Shown here piece after piece: positions 1-6,931 of a DNA stretch of 35,058 bases. The stretch comes from an uncultured Prevotellaceae bacterium (GTDB taxonomy: Bacteria; Bacteroidota; Bacteroidia; Bacteroidales; Bacteroidaceae): the NCBI GenBank assembly GCA_902774925.1, contig CACYKE010000064.1, forward strand, positions 1 through 35,058, read 5' to 3'. Positions within the stretch are counted from its first letter, which is position 1. Every line of letters starts with the position of its first letter. The translations under genes and the position numbers were made by a program. Below the pieces are notes generated by a model that saw only the letters and a list, made by a program, of their open reading frames with translations, ran no database searches and was not told the DNA's origin.

Positions 1-1
1 C

Positions 2-313
2 TCCCTGTCGAGGGAGGGGAGTAGAGACCAAGAGGAGCCGATTATTATTAATTCTGGATACCGATCTGAGGCGGTGAATAAGGCTGTGGGTGGTGTGGCA
101 GGGTCGAACCACCTAACGGGCTGTGCGGTGGATATCCACGTGTTGGGTAAGGAACAGGCGATACGCTATGCGTGTATCTTGTTAGACATCGCAGATGAGT
201 CGCAGGAGGACTTCGACGAGCTCCTGATAGAACAAAGCGCTAAGAGTCTCTGGATTCACTTCGCCGTCCGTCCCTCTGGCAACAGGCGACGTATAAGGCT
301 CATGAAGGGGTAG
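2..313 (+). CDS. M15-type zinc peptidase, C-terminal part (partial)
   Basis: The frame is open from base 2, so the start lies outside the window; only about 103 C-terminal residues are seen. The visible part carries the Peptidase_M15 layout: an N-S-G-Y-R-S stretch, then S-N-H-L-T-G-C-A-V-D (the His and Asp of the SxHxxGxAxD zinc site) and later W-I-H-F, where the third zinc-ligand His is expected. Family members cleave D-Ala-containing cell-wall peptides, and in Bacteroidales they occur both in prophages and as chromosomal housekeeping genes. No other phage gene is visible here, so I do not call a prophage. A GTG at 74 would give a product lacking the first conserved block and is unlikely to be the start. 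Confidence 0.75.
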   Translation, partial: SLSREGSRDQEEPIIINSGYRSEAVNKAVGGVAGSNHLTGCAVDIHVLGKEQAIRYACILLDIADESQEDFDELLIEQSAKSLWIHFAVRPSGNRRRIRLMKG

Positions 314-339
314 GCGAGTTTGGCGAGAAAACAAAAAAT

Positions 340-363
340 CGGGCTCATCGTTTGGTGAGCTCG
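340..363 (-). terminator. Rho-independent terminator of tRNA-Leu
   Basis: Arms at 340-347 and 356-363 pair (8 bp, one G-T wobble) around an 8-base loop. Read on the minus strand the hairpin is followed by a T-rich run (positions 339-330). It sits 10 bases past the 3' end of the tRNA. Confidence 0.75.
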
Positions 364-372
364 GTTTGTGTG

Positions 373-456
373 TGCCGCGAGCGGGACTCGAACCCGCACA
401 GCCGTTATGGCCAAGGGATTTTAAGTCCCTCGTGTCTACCATTCCACCATCGCGGC
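373..456 (-). tRNA. tRNA-Leu (anticodon TAA)
   Basis: The 84-base minus-strand sequence folds as a class II tRNA. It has a 7-bp acceptor stem (450-456 with 374-380), discriminator A (complement of 373), a five-base-pair anticodon stem around the loop CTTAAAA giving anticodon TAA, a variable arm typical of leucine tRNAs, and a T-arm with GGTTCGAGTCC. The 3' CCA is not encoded. Several apparent small reading frames over this stretch are artefacts of the tRNA. Confidence 0.95.
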
Positions 457-527
457 AGCAGACTTTGCAAGGATGGTGCAAACCGAGAGCAGAAAGCTTG
501 CTTTTTGCCAAGGTGTCGCCCATTCTC

Positions 528-553
528 GCAGGCGAATTTCGTAATTCGCCTGC
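528..553 (-). repeat. 11-bp perfect inverted repeat at the tRNA-Leu transcription start
   Basis: Arms 528-538 and 543-553 are exact reverse complements with a 4-base spacer. The repeat begins inside the last bases of the tRNA promoter -7 element and covers the expected transcript start. It could be a 5' leader hairpin or an operator. Confidence 0.7.
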
Positions 554-584
554 AAAGATACGAATAAGTGAGCAAAGAACCAAA
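552..584 (-). promoter_or_regulatory. Bacteroidetes-type promoter for tRNA-Leu
   Basis: On the minus strand TATCTTTGC (560-552) matches the TAnnTTTG -7 consensus, and TTTGG (584-580) lies 19 bases upstream as the -33 element. The 38-bp stretch 548-585 recurs almost identically at 6743-6780. Confidence 0.75.
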
Positions 585-599
585 GAAAAATGAACTTTT

Positions 600-1190
600 T
601 TATCGTTTTGTGCCTACAGAGAGGAATCCGTTAGGGCCTGTCGTAGAGGCCAGATACTTCTGCAGACCCACGTCACCTTCCTCACCATTCTGACAGAGAC
701 CGCCGTTGTTGAGGTCGTATTTCTTACCGCATTTGCCGCATGTGGCAATGCCGTTGGTGCTCATCGAGACAGGATATCTGGGATTGATGGTGTTATTCTC
801 GCGACGAACACAGTTGGGACACTGGACGTCGTAGGCCACAAAACCACCGTTGGGTGCGGTGTTGAATGTCTGAAAGCCCACGATGATGCCGTTGTTGAGA
901 CCCAGGATGTAATTCGTCAGGCGTTCCAGCTCCGTTACCTGCTGGTGGGTGGCATCGCCGCCCTGATTGCTTTGGAAGTGGAGAACGAGTCCCCCCATGC
1001 TCGAATCCCATATCTTGCAGAACACGCCTCTGGAATCGATATTCATAGCCGAAGCAAGCGTAGGATCGAGGTGCAGGCTGTTGTCGTAGGTGAAACGGCA
1101 GGGCCACGTAGAGTACTCGCCTTCAGCCTGACAGGACGCCAATAAGAGGTAAGTGGCAAGAGGCAAGAGGTATGAGAATAGTCTTTTCAT
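600..1190 (-). CDS. Lipoprotein with tetracysteine, Rieske-like/zinc-ribbon domain
   Basis: This 196-residue protein has a lipoprotein signal peptide with lipobox L-A-S-C (Cys20), so it should be membrane-anchored in the envelope. Two CxxC pairs (C124/C127 and C151/C154) precede a K-Y-D-L-N-N-G-G stretch. The layout resembles a Rieske fold in which the His ligands are replaced by Cys, or a zinc ribbon; which metal it holds cannot be read from sequence. The start overlaps the argH stop by four bases (ATGA), so it is translationally coupled at the end of the argH operon. Its signal-peptide coding sequence contains a four-unit heptamer repeat (1144-1171). I do not know a specific function. Confidence 0.7.
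   Translation of the reverse strand: MKRLFSYLLPLATYLLLASCQAEGEYSTWPCRFTYDNSLHLDPTLASAMNIDSRGVFCKIWDSSMGGLVLHFQSNQGGDATHQQVTELERLTNYILGLNNGIIVGFQTFNTAPNGGFVAYDVQCPNCVRRENNTINPRYPVSMSTNGIATCGKCGKKYDLNNGGLCQNGEEGDVGLQKYLASTTGPNGFLSVGTKR
1144..1171. repeat. Heptamer tandem repeat x4 inside the lipoprotein signal peptide
   Basis: Units aagaggt, aagtggc, aagaggc, aagaggt follow with exact period 7. They lie in the coding sequence for the hydrophobic core of the signal peptide of the 600-1190 lipoprotein. Confidence 0.8.
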
Positions 1191-2524
1191 CGCAGTAATG
1201 CTTGTTCGGCGTTAGTGACACGGTCGAAGGCAAAACCTTCGAGCATAGTGCCCATGAGGGCGCTGATGCGGTCGTTGCAGAGGTTGCCGATGGAGCCTTC
1301 GTGGGTGTGATGGATATCCTTGTTGGGGCGGAAGGTGCCAGCCTCGATGTCGAGCCCCACCTTTTTGTAGGCATCGCGGAAAGGCATGCCTTCCGACGCG
1401 AGGCGGTTCACCTCTTCGACGCTGAACATCGGGTCGTACATGGGATTGTCGAGGATATCCTCACGTACCTCTATCTTATTTATAATATAGGCAGCCATCT
1501 GGAGGCAGTCCTTCAGTTCGTCGAAGGCAGGCAGGAAGACTTCCTTGATGATTTGCAGGTCGCGGAAGTAACCCACGGGCAGGTTGTTCATGATGAGTGT
1601 CACCTGCTGGGGCAAAGCCTGAATCTTGTTGCACTTGGCACGAATGAGTTCGAAGACGTCGGGATTCTTCTTATGCGGCATGATGCTCGAACCCGTGGTA
1701 CACTCCTTGGGCAACTTGACGAACGAGAAGTTCTGCGAGTTGAACAGACAGGCGTCGAAAGCCATCTTTGCCAATGTGCCGGCAATGGTCGCAAGGGCGA
1801 AACCGACGTTGCGCTCCATCTTTCCGCGTCCCATCTGGGCATAGACGACATTATAGTCCATCGAGTCGAAACCCAGCAGGTCTGTCGTCATCTGACGCTT
1901 CAAGGGGAACGAAGAGCCATAACCAGCGGCAGAACCCAAGGGATTGCGGTTGGTCATCTTGTAGGCCGCCTGCAGAAACAGCATATCGTCTGTCAGGCTC
2001 TCAGCGTATGCACCAAACCAAAGTCCAAACGATGAAGGCATCGCCACCTGCAGGTGGGTATAGCCAGGCATCAAGACGTGCTTGTACTGTTCGCTCTTCT
2101 GGATGAGTTCGTCGAACAGCACTTTTACGCCTTCAGCCACTTCCATCAGTTCGTGACGGGTAAACAGCTTCAGGTCTACCAGCACCTGGTCGTTACGACT
2201 GCGGCCGGAATGGATTTTCTTACCCATATCGCCCAGTTTGCGCGTCAGCATCAGTTCTACCTGTGAATGCACGTCCTCGACGCCATCCTCAATCTGGAAC
2301 TCACCACGTTCGCAAATCTGATAGATGTTCTTCAGCTCGGCCAACAGCAGGGGCAGTTCGTCCTTGCCAATGAGTCCGATGGATTCCAACATGGTGATAT
2401 GGGCCATAGAGCCCAACACGTCGTACTTGGCCAGATAGAGGTCCATCTCGCGGTCACGACCAACGGTGAAGCGCTCAATCTCGGCATTCACCTCGAAGTT
2501 TTTTTCCCAAAGCTTGTTTGCCAT
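1187..2524 (-). CDS. argH: Argininosuccinate lyase
   Basis: ArgH splits argininosuccinate into arginine and fumarate, the last step of arginine synthesis, in the cytoplasm as a homotetramer. The 445-residue product has the normal bacterial length. The fumarase/aspartase superfamily signature G-S-S-I-M-P-H-K-K-N-P is at about residue 278, and the Ser in that loop is the family's catalytic residue. The N-terminal H-S-G-R-S-R-N-D-Q motif typical of ArgH is also present. It follows the SRPBCC gene by 39 bases, filled by a TCTAGANNN repeat, and overlaps the downstream lipoprotein by four bases. It appears to share a transcript with pyrE. Confidence 0.97.
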   Translation of the reverse strand: MANKLWEKNFEVNAEIERFTVGRDREMDLYLAKYDVLGSMAHITMLESIGLIGKDELPLLLAELKNIYQICERGEFQIEDGVEDVHSQVELMLTRKLGDMGKKIHSGRSRNDQVLVDLKLFTRHELMEVAEGVKVLFDELIQKSEQYKHVLMPGYTHLQVAMPSSFGLWFGAYAESLTDDMLFLQAAYKMTNRNPLGSAAGYGSSFPLKRQMTTDLLGFDSMDYNVVYAQMGRGKMERNVGFALATIAGTLAKMAFDACLFNSQNFSFVKLPKECTTGSSIMPHKKNPDVFELIRAKCNKIQALPQQVTLIMNNLPVGYFRDLQIIKEVFLPAFDELKDCLQMAAYIINKIEVREDILDNPMYDPMFSVEEVNRLASEGMPFRDAYKKVGLDIEAGTFRPNKDIHHTHEGSIGNLCNDRISALMGTMLEGFAFDRVTNAEQALLR

Positions 2525-2535
2525 AATTGTAATTT

Positions 2536-2571
2536 TCTAGAGATTCTAGATAGTCTAGATGGTCTAGACAT
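2536..2571. repeat. TCTAGANNN 9-bp tandem repeat x4
   Basis: TCTAGA begins at 2536, 2545, 2554 and 2563, an exact 9-base period over four units. The last unit contains the stop codon of the SRPBCC gene (2564-2566), and the tract fills most of the gap to argH. A degenerate, in-frame copy of the same pattern lies at 22217-22258. Confidence 0.9.
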
Positions 2572-2977
2572 ACGGTATCTGCGACAGGGCGTCAGCGATT
2601 TTCTCCACACCATCCTGCAAGGGACCAGCAACCATTCCTTTCAACATAAAGGGGATGTCGGCCTTGACGGTGACCTTCATCTTGCTGGTCTCAGCGGTGA
2701 CAGGCAGCACCTGAATCCACAGGTTAAAGGGCAGTGGCGACTGCTCCGCCTCGAACTTGACACATTTGTTTTCCTCGCGCTCAATGATACGCAGCTTGAT
2801 GACACCCACGGGGTCGACACTCACCTGTACTGAGTCGCTGTCGAACTGGAAGTCCTTGAGTTTGTCCTCAGGAACACGGTCGCGAACGCGCTCTAAGTTG
2901 GTCAGATCACTGATATTCCTATAAACAGCCTCAACAGGATAGTTGATCTGCTTGATGCTACTTTCGAATTTGCTCAT
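2564..2977 (-). CDS. SRPBCC (START-like) family protein
   Basis: A 137-residue soluble protein with no signal peptide. It has the look of an SRPBCC/START helix-grip fold: an N-terminal strand, then V-E-A-V-Y-R-N-I-S-D-L-T-N-L, alternating beta strands, and a C-terminal helix (G-P-L-Q-D-G-V-E-K-I-A-D-A-L). Proteins of this fold bind small hydrophobic ligands or lipids in a cavity; the ligand here is unknown. It lies 12 bases downstream of pyrE and upstream of argH, an arrangement I recall from other Bacteroidales, so it is probably a conserved passenger of the pyrE operon. Confidence 0.8.
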   Translation of the reverse strand: MSKFESSIKQINYPVEAVYRNISDLTNLERVRDRVPEDKLKDFQFDSDSVQVSVDPVGVIKLRIIEREENKCVKFEAEQSPLPFNLWIQVLPVTAETSKMKVTVKADIPFMLKGMVAGPLQDGVEKIADALSQIPYV

Positions 2978-2989
2978 AACTTGATGATT

Positions 2990-3619
2990 TTAAATTCCCC
3001 AGACGCTGGGATCCTTACGCCATTCCTTTAACACCTCAATCTCCTCGGGCTTGATATAGCCTGTCTCAGCGGCCTGCTCCAGGACGGCATTATAGTCACT
3101 CAAGGTGATGAGTTTGATACCAGCCTCACGGAATGCCTCTTCAGCCACAGGGAAACCGTAGGTGAACGAAGCCACCATACCAATGACCTCTACACCGTAT
3201 TCGCGGAGGGCAGCAACAGCCTTCAGCGAAGAGCCGCCAGTAGAAATCAGGTCCTCGACGACGATGACCTTAGCGCCCTTCTTCAGTTCGCCTTCCACCT
3301 GATTGCCCATGCCATGATCCTTTGGCTTCGGACGCACATAAGCGTAAGGCAATCCCAGTTCGTCAGCTACGAGCGCACCTTGGGCAATGGCACCTGTTGC
3401 CACACCAGCCACAGCCTCAGCCTCAGGGAAATTCTCCTGAATGGCATGACAGAGTTCGAGTTTGACAAACGAACGGACATCAGCAAAACCCAGTGTCTTG
3501 CGATTGTCAGTATAGATGGGTGACTTCCAGCCCGAAGCCCAGGTAAAAGGCTCGTTAGGCTGTAACTTGATGGCCTTGATATCCATCAGTTTTTGGGCAA
3601 ACAGTTTCTTGATTTCCAT
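2990..3619 (-). CDS. pyrE: Orotate phosphoribosyltransferase
   Basis: PyrE makes orotidine 5'-phosphate from orotate and PRPP in pyrimidine synthesis. The 209-residue product has the usual length. The PRPP-binding motif V-I-V-V-E-D-L-I-S-T-G-G-S-S is near residue 120, with G-V-A-T-G-A-I-A-Q-G-A and Y-V-R-P-K-P-K-D-H-G-M-G-N-Q blocks upstream, the latter matching the flexible catalytic loop. It starts 10 bases after the flippase-like gene and precedes the SRPBCC gene by 12 bases, so it is in the middle of the minus-strand operon. Confidence 0.97.
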   Translation of the reverse strand: MEIKKLFAQKLMDIKAIKLQPNEPFTWASGWKSPIYTDNRKTLGFADVRSFVKLELCHAIQENFPEAEAVAGVATGAIAQGALVADELGLPYAYVRPKPKDHGMGNQVEGELKKGAKVIVVEDLISTGGSSLKAVAALREYGVEVIGMVASFTYGFPVAEEAFREAGIKLITLSDYNAVLEQAAETGYIKPEEIEVLKEWRKDPSVWGI

Positions 3620-3629
3620 ATTTATATTG

Positions 3630-4664
3630 TTATTTTATCTTCATCAATAGAATTCCCACAATAATCCAGATGATTTCACGCACACGACAGATGATGCTGA
3701 CAAAGATGCCTAAGGCTGCAGAGAGTCCCAAGGCTGCAATGGACAGCACGAAACCACCCTCCTGAACGCCCAACTGCATGGGTAGGAATCCTATGAGGTT
3801 GGCAAAGAGTGTGGTGAACGACACTATCAGGATGGAGTGCATATAGGTCAGCGTCAGACCGCCCCAACCTCCTCCGCAGTCGATACCAAAGAGCAGGAGC
3901 ATGAACATTACCTCTGAACTCTGTAGCACACGCGACAGGAATTCCAAGACCAGACTGGTGTAAAATGCCTTGCGGTCCTGTCCGTAGAGTGCCGATATCT
4001 GGGCATCAATGTTACGCAGCGACTCTGCATGTCTGCCACGAAAACGACGGCTCCAACCTCTCAGTCCAGGTATCTTACCGATAATCCCCAGCGTGTAGAC
4101 CACCAGTCCGTGACGATAGCCTCTGGAGAAGATGTAGAATGCCACGAGGCAGAATACGACGATGATACCCAATACGATGGCAATAGCTGTGGTGATGGGC
4201 ATATCGCCAATGAGTACCAATGCCAGATAGAGGAATATGGAGACAAACCAAAACCAGAAGTGGGCAAAGAAATGCATCATCGCATAAAGGATGACTGACG
4301 ATGTGGCATGCTGGTTGTCGACGTCCTTCGAGAGTTCCATGATGCGGTAGGGTTCTCCGCCCAGTCCGCCAACAGGTGTCGCATAGTTAAGTGCATAGCC
4401 TGTGATGGTCAGTCTGTAGATGCGCCAGAAGCTAACGGGCGACTTACCCCCCAGATTGCCTTTGATGATAGCCTGCCAAGCCAATGCGTTGAGGCCATAG
4501 ACGAAGAACCAAACGCCCACGATGGGTATCAACCAGTAACCTGCATGGCAGAGATGCTCCCATAGTTCGACGAAGCTGACGTCAAACGTCAGCAACATCA
4601 CCACGACAGCAGCAATGCCCAGAAAGAAGAACAGGTTGTTCAGTCGTTGCTTCGTCCACTTCAT
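3630..4664 (-). CDS. Flippase-like / LPG-synthase-TM-domain membrane protein (UPF0104 type)
   Basis: A 344-residue integral membrane protein with roughly eight hydrophobic segments and no soluble catalytic domain. It matches the membrane domain also found in lysylphosphatidylglycerol synthase (flippase-like family), including L-N-Y-A-T-P-V-G-G-L-G-G-E-P-Y-R and the C-terminal G-F-L-P-M-Q-L-G-V-Q-E-G-G. Family members are thought to move or display lipids. It lies 7 bases downstream of a CDP-alcohol phosphatidyltransferase, so a role in presenting that enzyme's lipid product is a reasonable inference. The lipid itself is unknown. Confidence 0.85.
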   Translation of the reverse strand: MKWTKQRLNNLFFFLGIAAVVVMLLTFDVSFVELWEHLCHAGYWLIPIVGVWFFVYGLNALAWQAIIKGNLGGKSPVSFWRIYRLTITGYALNYATPVGGLGGEPYRIMELSKDVDNQHATSSVILYAMMHFFAHFWFWFVSIFLYLALVLIGDMPITTAIAIVLGIIVVFCLVAFYIFSRGYRHGLVVYTLGIIGKIPGLRGWSRRFRGRHAESLRNIDAQISALYGQDRKAFYTSLVLEFLSRVLQSSEVMFMLLLFGIDCGGGWGGLTLTYMHSILIVSFTTLFANLIGFLPMQLGVQEGGFVLSIAALGLSAALGIFVSIICRVREIIWIIVGILLMKIK

Positions 4665-4671
4665 CTCTTAC

Positions 4672-5655
4672 TCAAATTGTGTCGGCAATCTTCTTACAGA
4701 AAGCTTCGTGACGATGATTGATGTAGAGGTAAAGCAGTCCCATGCCAACGATTTCCCATACGAAATTCATGACAGGAATATCGAGCAGGCAGAATACAAA
4801 CAGCCAGAAAGAGCGGAAATTGAACGTCAGCAGTCCGTTCCAGAAGATAACGGGCAGCGACTGGTCGTGGAATTCCTTGCGGACACTCTCTGGGATGTTT
4901 TCAGAAGCACCGAACTTCTCGTGCAGTTTCTGCATCAGACGCTGGAACTGAGGAGTCACCTTCTCCTGCTTCTTCGTATAGTCGATGTACGATTTCTGGA
5001 AGTAGCGCTCAGCCCAACTGTGGGTCTCAGGTGTCATCTGGTCGTAGATTTCCTGCTGGCGCTTTGAATTGTCGAGCTCAGCACCCTTCTCGCCTTTCAG
5101 GAAGAAGAGGTGCACCTGGATGTAATAGTCTGCCAGACGCTGTTGACCAGCCAGTCCCATAACACCAGAGATGACTCCCAGGATGTAGGCGATAACGGTG
5201 GCGATAATCACGTTCTGTTGTGTATCCTCAATGCCCAGAAGCGAGAACTCAATGTCGTGATGCAGGTAGAAACGGTAAACCAGTAAATGGTAAATAGGAA
5301 TGAACCACGCGAAACCTGCCACACCGTCGAGAATGCGTCCCAAACGGCTTTTCTTGCCTGACAGTCGCGCCAGCTGTCCATCCGTGCAATCCAAAATATC
5401 GGCAATCATCAGTAGCACAATGGCGATGATGTTCATTGATAATCCCCACCAACCGCTGTAATACAAACTGCCGCATCCAAAGAAAATGGCACTGGCTGCA
5501 CCGACAATCATCGACCAGATGGTAACGGTATTCGGATGGATGTCGAACTTGTTGAAAAAGACAGCCAGATAATAACAGAAAGGACGGATGACATGGAGGT
5601 CAAGCCAGTCTTCCGTCTCTGCAGATTTTAGTGTTGCTTTAAAATTCTCGTTCAT
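4672..5655 (-). CDS. CDP-alcohol phosphatidyltransferase family protein with altered active-site motif
   Basis: A 327-residue membrane enzyme of the family that joins a CDP-activated alcohol with a second alcohol to make phospholipids. The signature runs D89-x2-D92-G93-x2-A96-R97-x8-G106-x3-D110-x3-[114]. The first three Asp are present, but residue 114, where the canonical motif has a fourth Asp (the proposed catalytic base), is Gly (codon GGT). The C-terminal half is longer than in minimal family members, with a charged segment (about 185-260) and more membrane segments. It sits between a PLP aminotransferase and the flippase-like gene. Either a divergent subfamily or a weakened enzyme; substrates are not determinable. 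Confidence 0.85.
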   Translation of the reverse strand: MNENFKATLKSAETEDWLDLHVIRPFCYYLAVFFNKFDIHPNTVTIWSMIVGAASAIFFGCGSLYYSGWWGLSMNIIAIVLLMIADILDCTDGQLARLSGKKSRLGRILDGVAGFAWFIPIYHLLVYRFYLHHDIEFSLLGIEDTQQNVIIATVIAYILGVISGVMGLAGQQRLADYYIQVHLFFLKGEKGAELDNSKRQQEIYDQMTPETHSWAERYFQKSYIDYTKKQEKVTPQFQRLMQKLHEKFGASENIPESVRKEFHDQSLPVIFWNGLLTFNFRSFWLFVFCLLDIPVMNFVWEIVGMGLLYLYINHRHEAFCKKIADTI

Positions 5656-5679
5656 ACTTCATTCTATTCAGTATGACTA

Positions 5680-6720
5680 CTACTTAATAGCTTCGTAACA
5701 CTTCTTGATGGTATCACAAACAAACTGTGTCTGCTCTTTGCGGCCCAACGTGATGCGCAGGCAGTCCTCCAGTCCCTTGTCACCCATGAACTTAATCTTG
5801 TAATCCTGCACCTTCAGGGCTTCCATCAGCGCCTCCTTGATGGCAACAGGATACTTGATAAGGATGAAGTTGGCAACAGACTTATATACCTTGAAGCCAG
5901 GCAGGCTGCCCAGTTCCTTCTTGTATAGCTGGCGACCCCATTCCATATCGTCGGCCACGTGGCGGTAGTGCTCGTTGCTATCGAGCGCAGCCAGAGCCAC
6001 AGCCTCTGAGAAGCGGTTGTAGCCCAAGTATTTGTTTACGTAGCTCAGGAACTGGTCGTGGCCCTTGCCGATGAAACCGAATCCACAGCGCAGACCAGGC
6101 AGTCCATAGAACTTCGACAGGGTGCGCGAGATAATCAGGTTGTTGTATTTGTTCACCAGCGGAGCAATATAGGCTGTGTCCATCGAGATAAAGCTGGCGT
6201 ATGCCTCGTCGATGAGTACCATGGTGTCGGCAGGGATGTTCTCCATAATACGACCCACCTCGTCGGGTGTCAGACCGTTACCTGTCGGATTGTTGGGCGA
6301 GGCCAACAGCAACATACGGGGATGTATGCGGTTGGTGTATTCAATGACCTCGTCAACGTCGTAGGCGAAGGTATCTTCCTGTTCGTGCAGGGGGTACATC
6401 TCGAAAACACCGTCGCACTCAGAAGCTACACGGTTGTAGTACCACCACGAGAACTCAGGAATGAGAATTTTCTTGTTGTCACCCTTGGTCAGGAAATAGT
6501 GGATGGAATTCTTCAGCATGTCCTCGCCACCATAGGTCAGCAGGACCTGCTCTTCGGGAACTCCGTAAATTTCGCTCACGCGGACACTGATAACACTCTT
6601 CTTACCCTGATCGTAAATTCGGGTATAAAAACAAAGATCCTTTGCGTCAAAATTCTTCACTGCGTCAAGCACTTTCTGGCTTGGCTCAAAATTAAATTCG
6701 TTCCTATCAAGATAGTTCAT
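5680..6720 (-). CDS. PLP-dependent aminotransferase, HisC-like (class I/II)
   Basis: Fold-type I PLP enzyme of 346 residues resembling histidinol-phosphate aminotransferase and CobD-type proteins. Visible motifs are S-P-N-N-P-T-G (141-147), D-E-A-Y (171-174, cofactor-binding Asp171) and S-R-T-L-S-K-F-Y-G-L-P-G-L-R-C-G-F with the Schiff-base Lys at 203. An upstream ATG at 6750 lies within the promoter -7 element, so the start is taken at 6720. No other histidine genes are nearby. The following genes are a CDP-alcohol phosphatidyltransferase and a flippase-like protein, so it may instead make an amino head-group precursor for a lipid (inference). True HisC activity cannot be excluded. Confidence 0.8.
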   Translation of the reverse strand: MNYLDRNEFNFEPSQKVLDAVKNFDAKDLCFYTRIYDQGKKSVISVRVSEIYGVPEEQVLLTYGGEDMLKNSIHYFLTKGDNKKILIPEFSWWYYNRVASECDGVFEMYPLHEQEDTFAYDVDEVIEYTNRIHPRMLLLASPNNPTGNGLTPDEVGRIMENIPADTMVLIDEAYASFISMDTAYIAPLVNKYNNLIISRTLSKFYGLPGLRCGFGFIGKGHDQFLSYVNKYLGYNRFSEAVALAALDSNEHYRHVADDMEWGRQLYKKELGSLPGFKVYKSVANFILIKYPVAIKEALMEALKVQDYKIKFMGDKGLEDCLRITLGRKEQTQFVCDTIKKCYEAIK

Positions 6721-6746
6721 TGTATTCTTTTTATTTCTTACAGCCT

Positions 6747-6779
6747 GCAAAGGTACGAATAAGTGAGCAAAGAACCAAA
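6747..6779 (-). promoter_or_regulatory. Bacteroidetes-type promoter of the aminotransferase-to-argH operon
   Basis: TACCTTTGC (6755-6747, minus) with TTTGG (6779-6775) 19 bases upstream. The element and its spacer are almost the same as the tRNA-Leu promoter (37 of 38 bases identical, 6743-6780 versus 548-585). Its position fixes the first gene's start at 6720. Confidence 0.75.
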
Positions 6780-6860
6780 GTTTTTAAGATTATTTTTAAT
6801 CCCCGCACGACAGCCGCCTCTTATCAAAGGTTCTAAATCTTGTTATTTTTCAGCAAAACA

Positions 6861-6893
6861 TTTGCTCATTTGGATAAAAAGTATTACTTTTGC
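6861..6893 (+). promoter_or_regulatory. Bacteroidetes-type promoter of the ior/paaK operon
   Basis: TTTGC (6861-6865) and TACTTTTGC (6885-6893) are 19 bases apart, matching the -33/-7 pattern. The predicted leader is about 35 bases to the iorA ATG at 6932. Confidence 0.7.
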
Positions 6894-6931
6894 AAGCTAA
6901 AAGAGCGAAAACTTAACAAAATGATATAAAA

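Noticed and set aside
2-313. Prophage edge suggested by the M15 peptidase
   Set aside because: No integrase, structural or holin genes are visible and M15 proteins also occur outside phages.
182-593. Small frames over the tRNA-Leu region, one with a start at 352
   Set aside because: They read through the tRNA and its flanks; the peptides are the familiar artefacts of a leucine tRNA.
1202-2035. Long plus-strand reading frame (277 codons) opposite argH
   Set aside because: It is antisense to clear ArgH coding sequence, has low-complexity unrelated translation and no promoter; a mirror frame.
5680-6720. Confident naming as hisC
   Set aside because: Motifs fit several class I/II enzymes and no histidine genes are close; kept as HisC-like.
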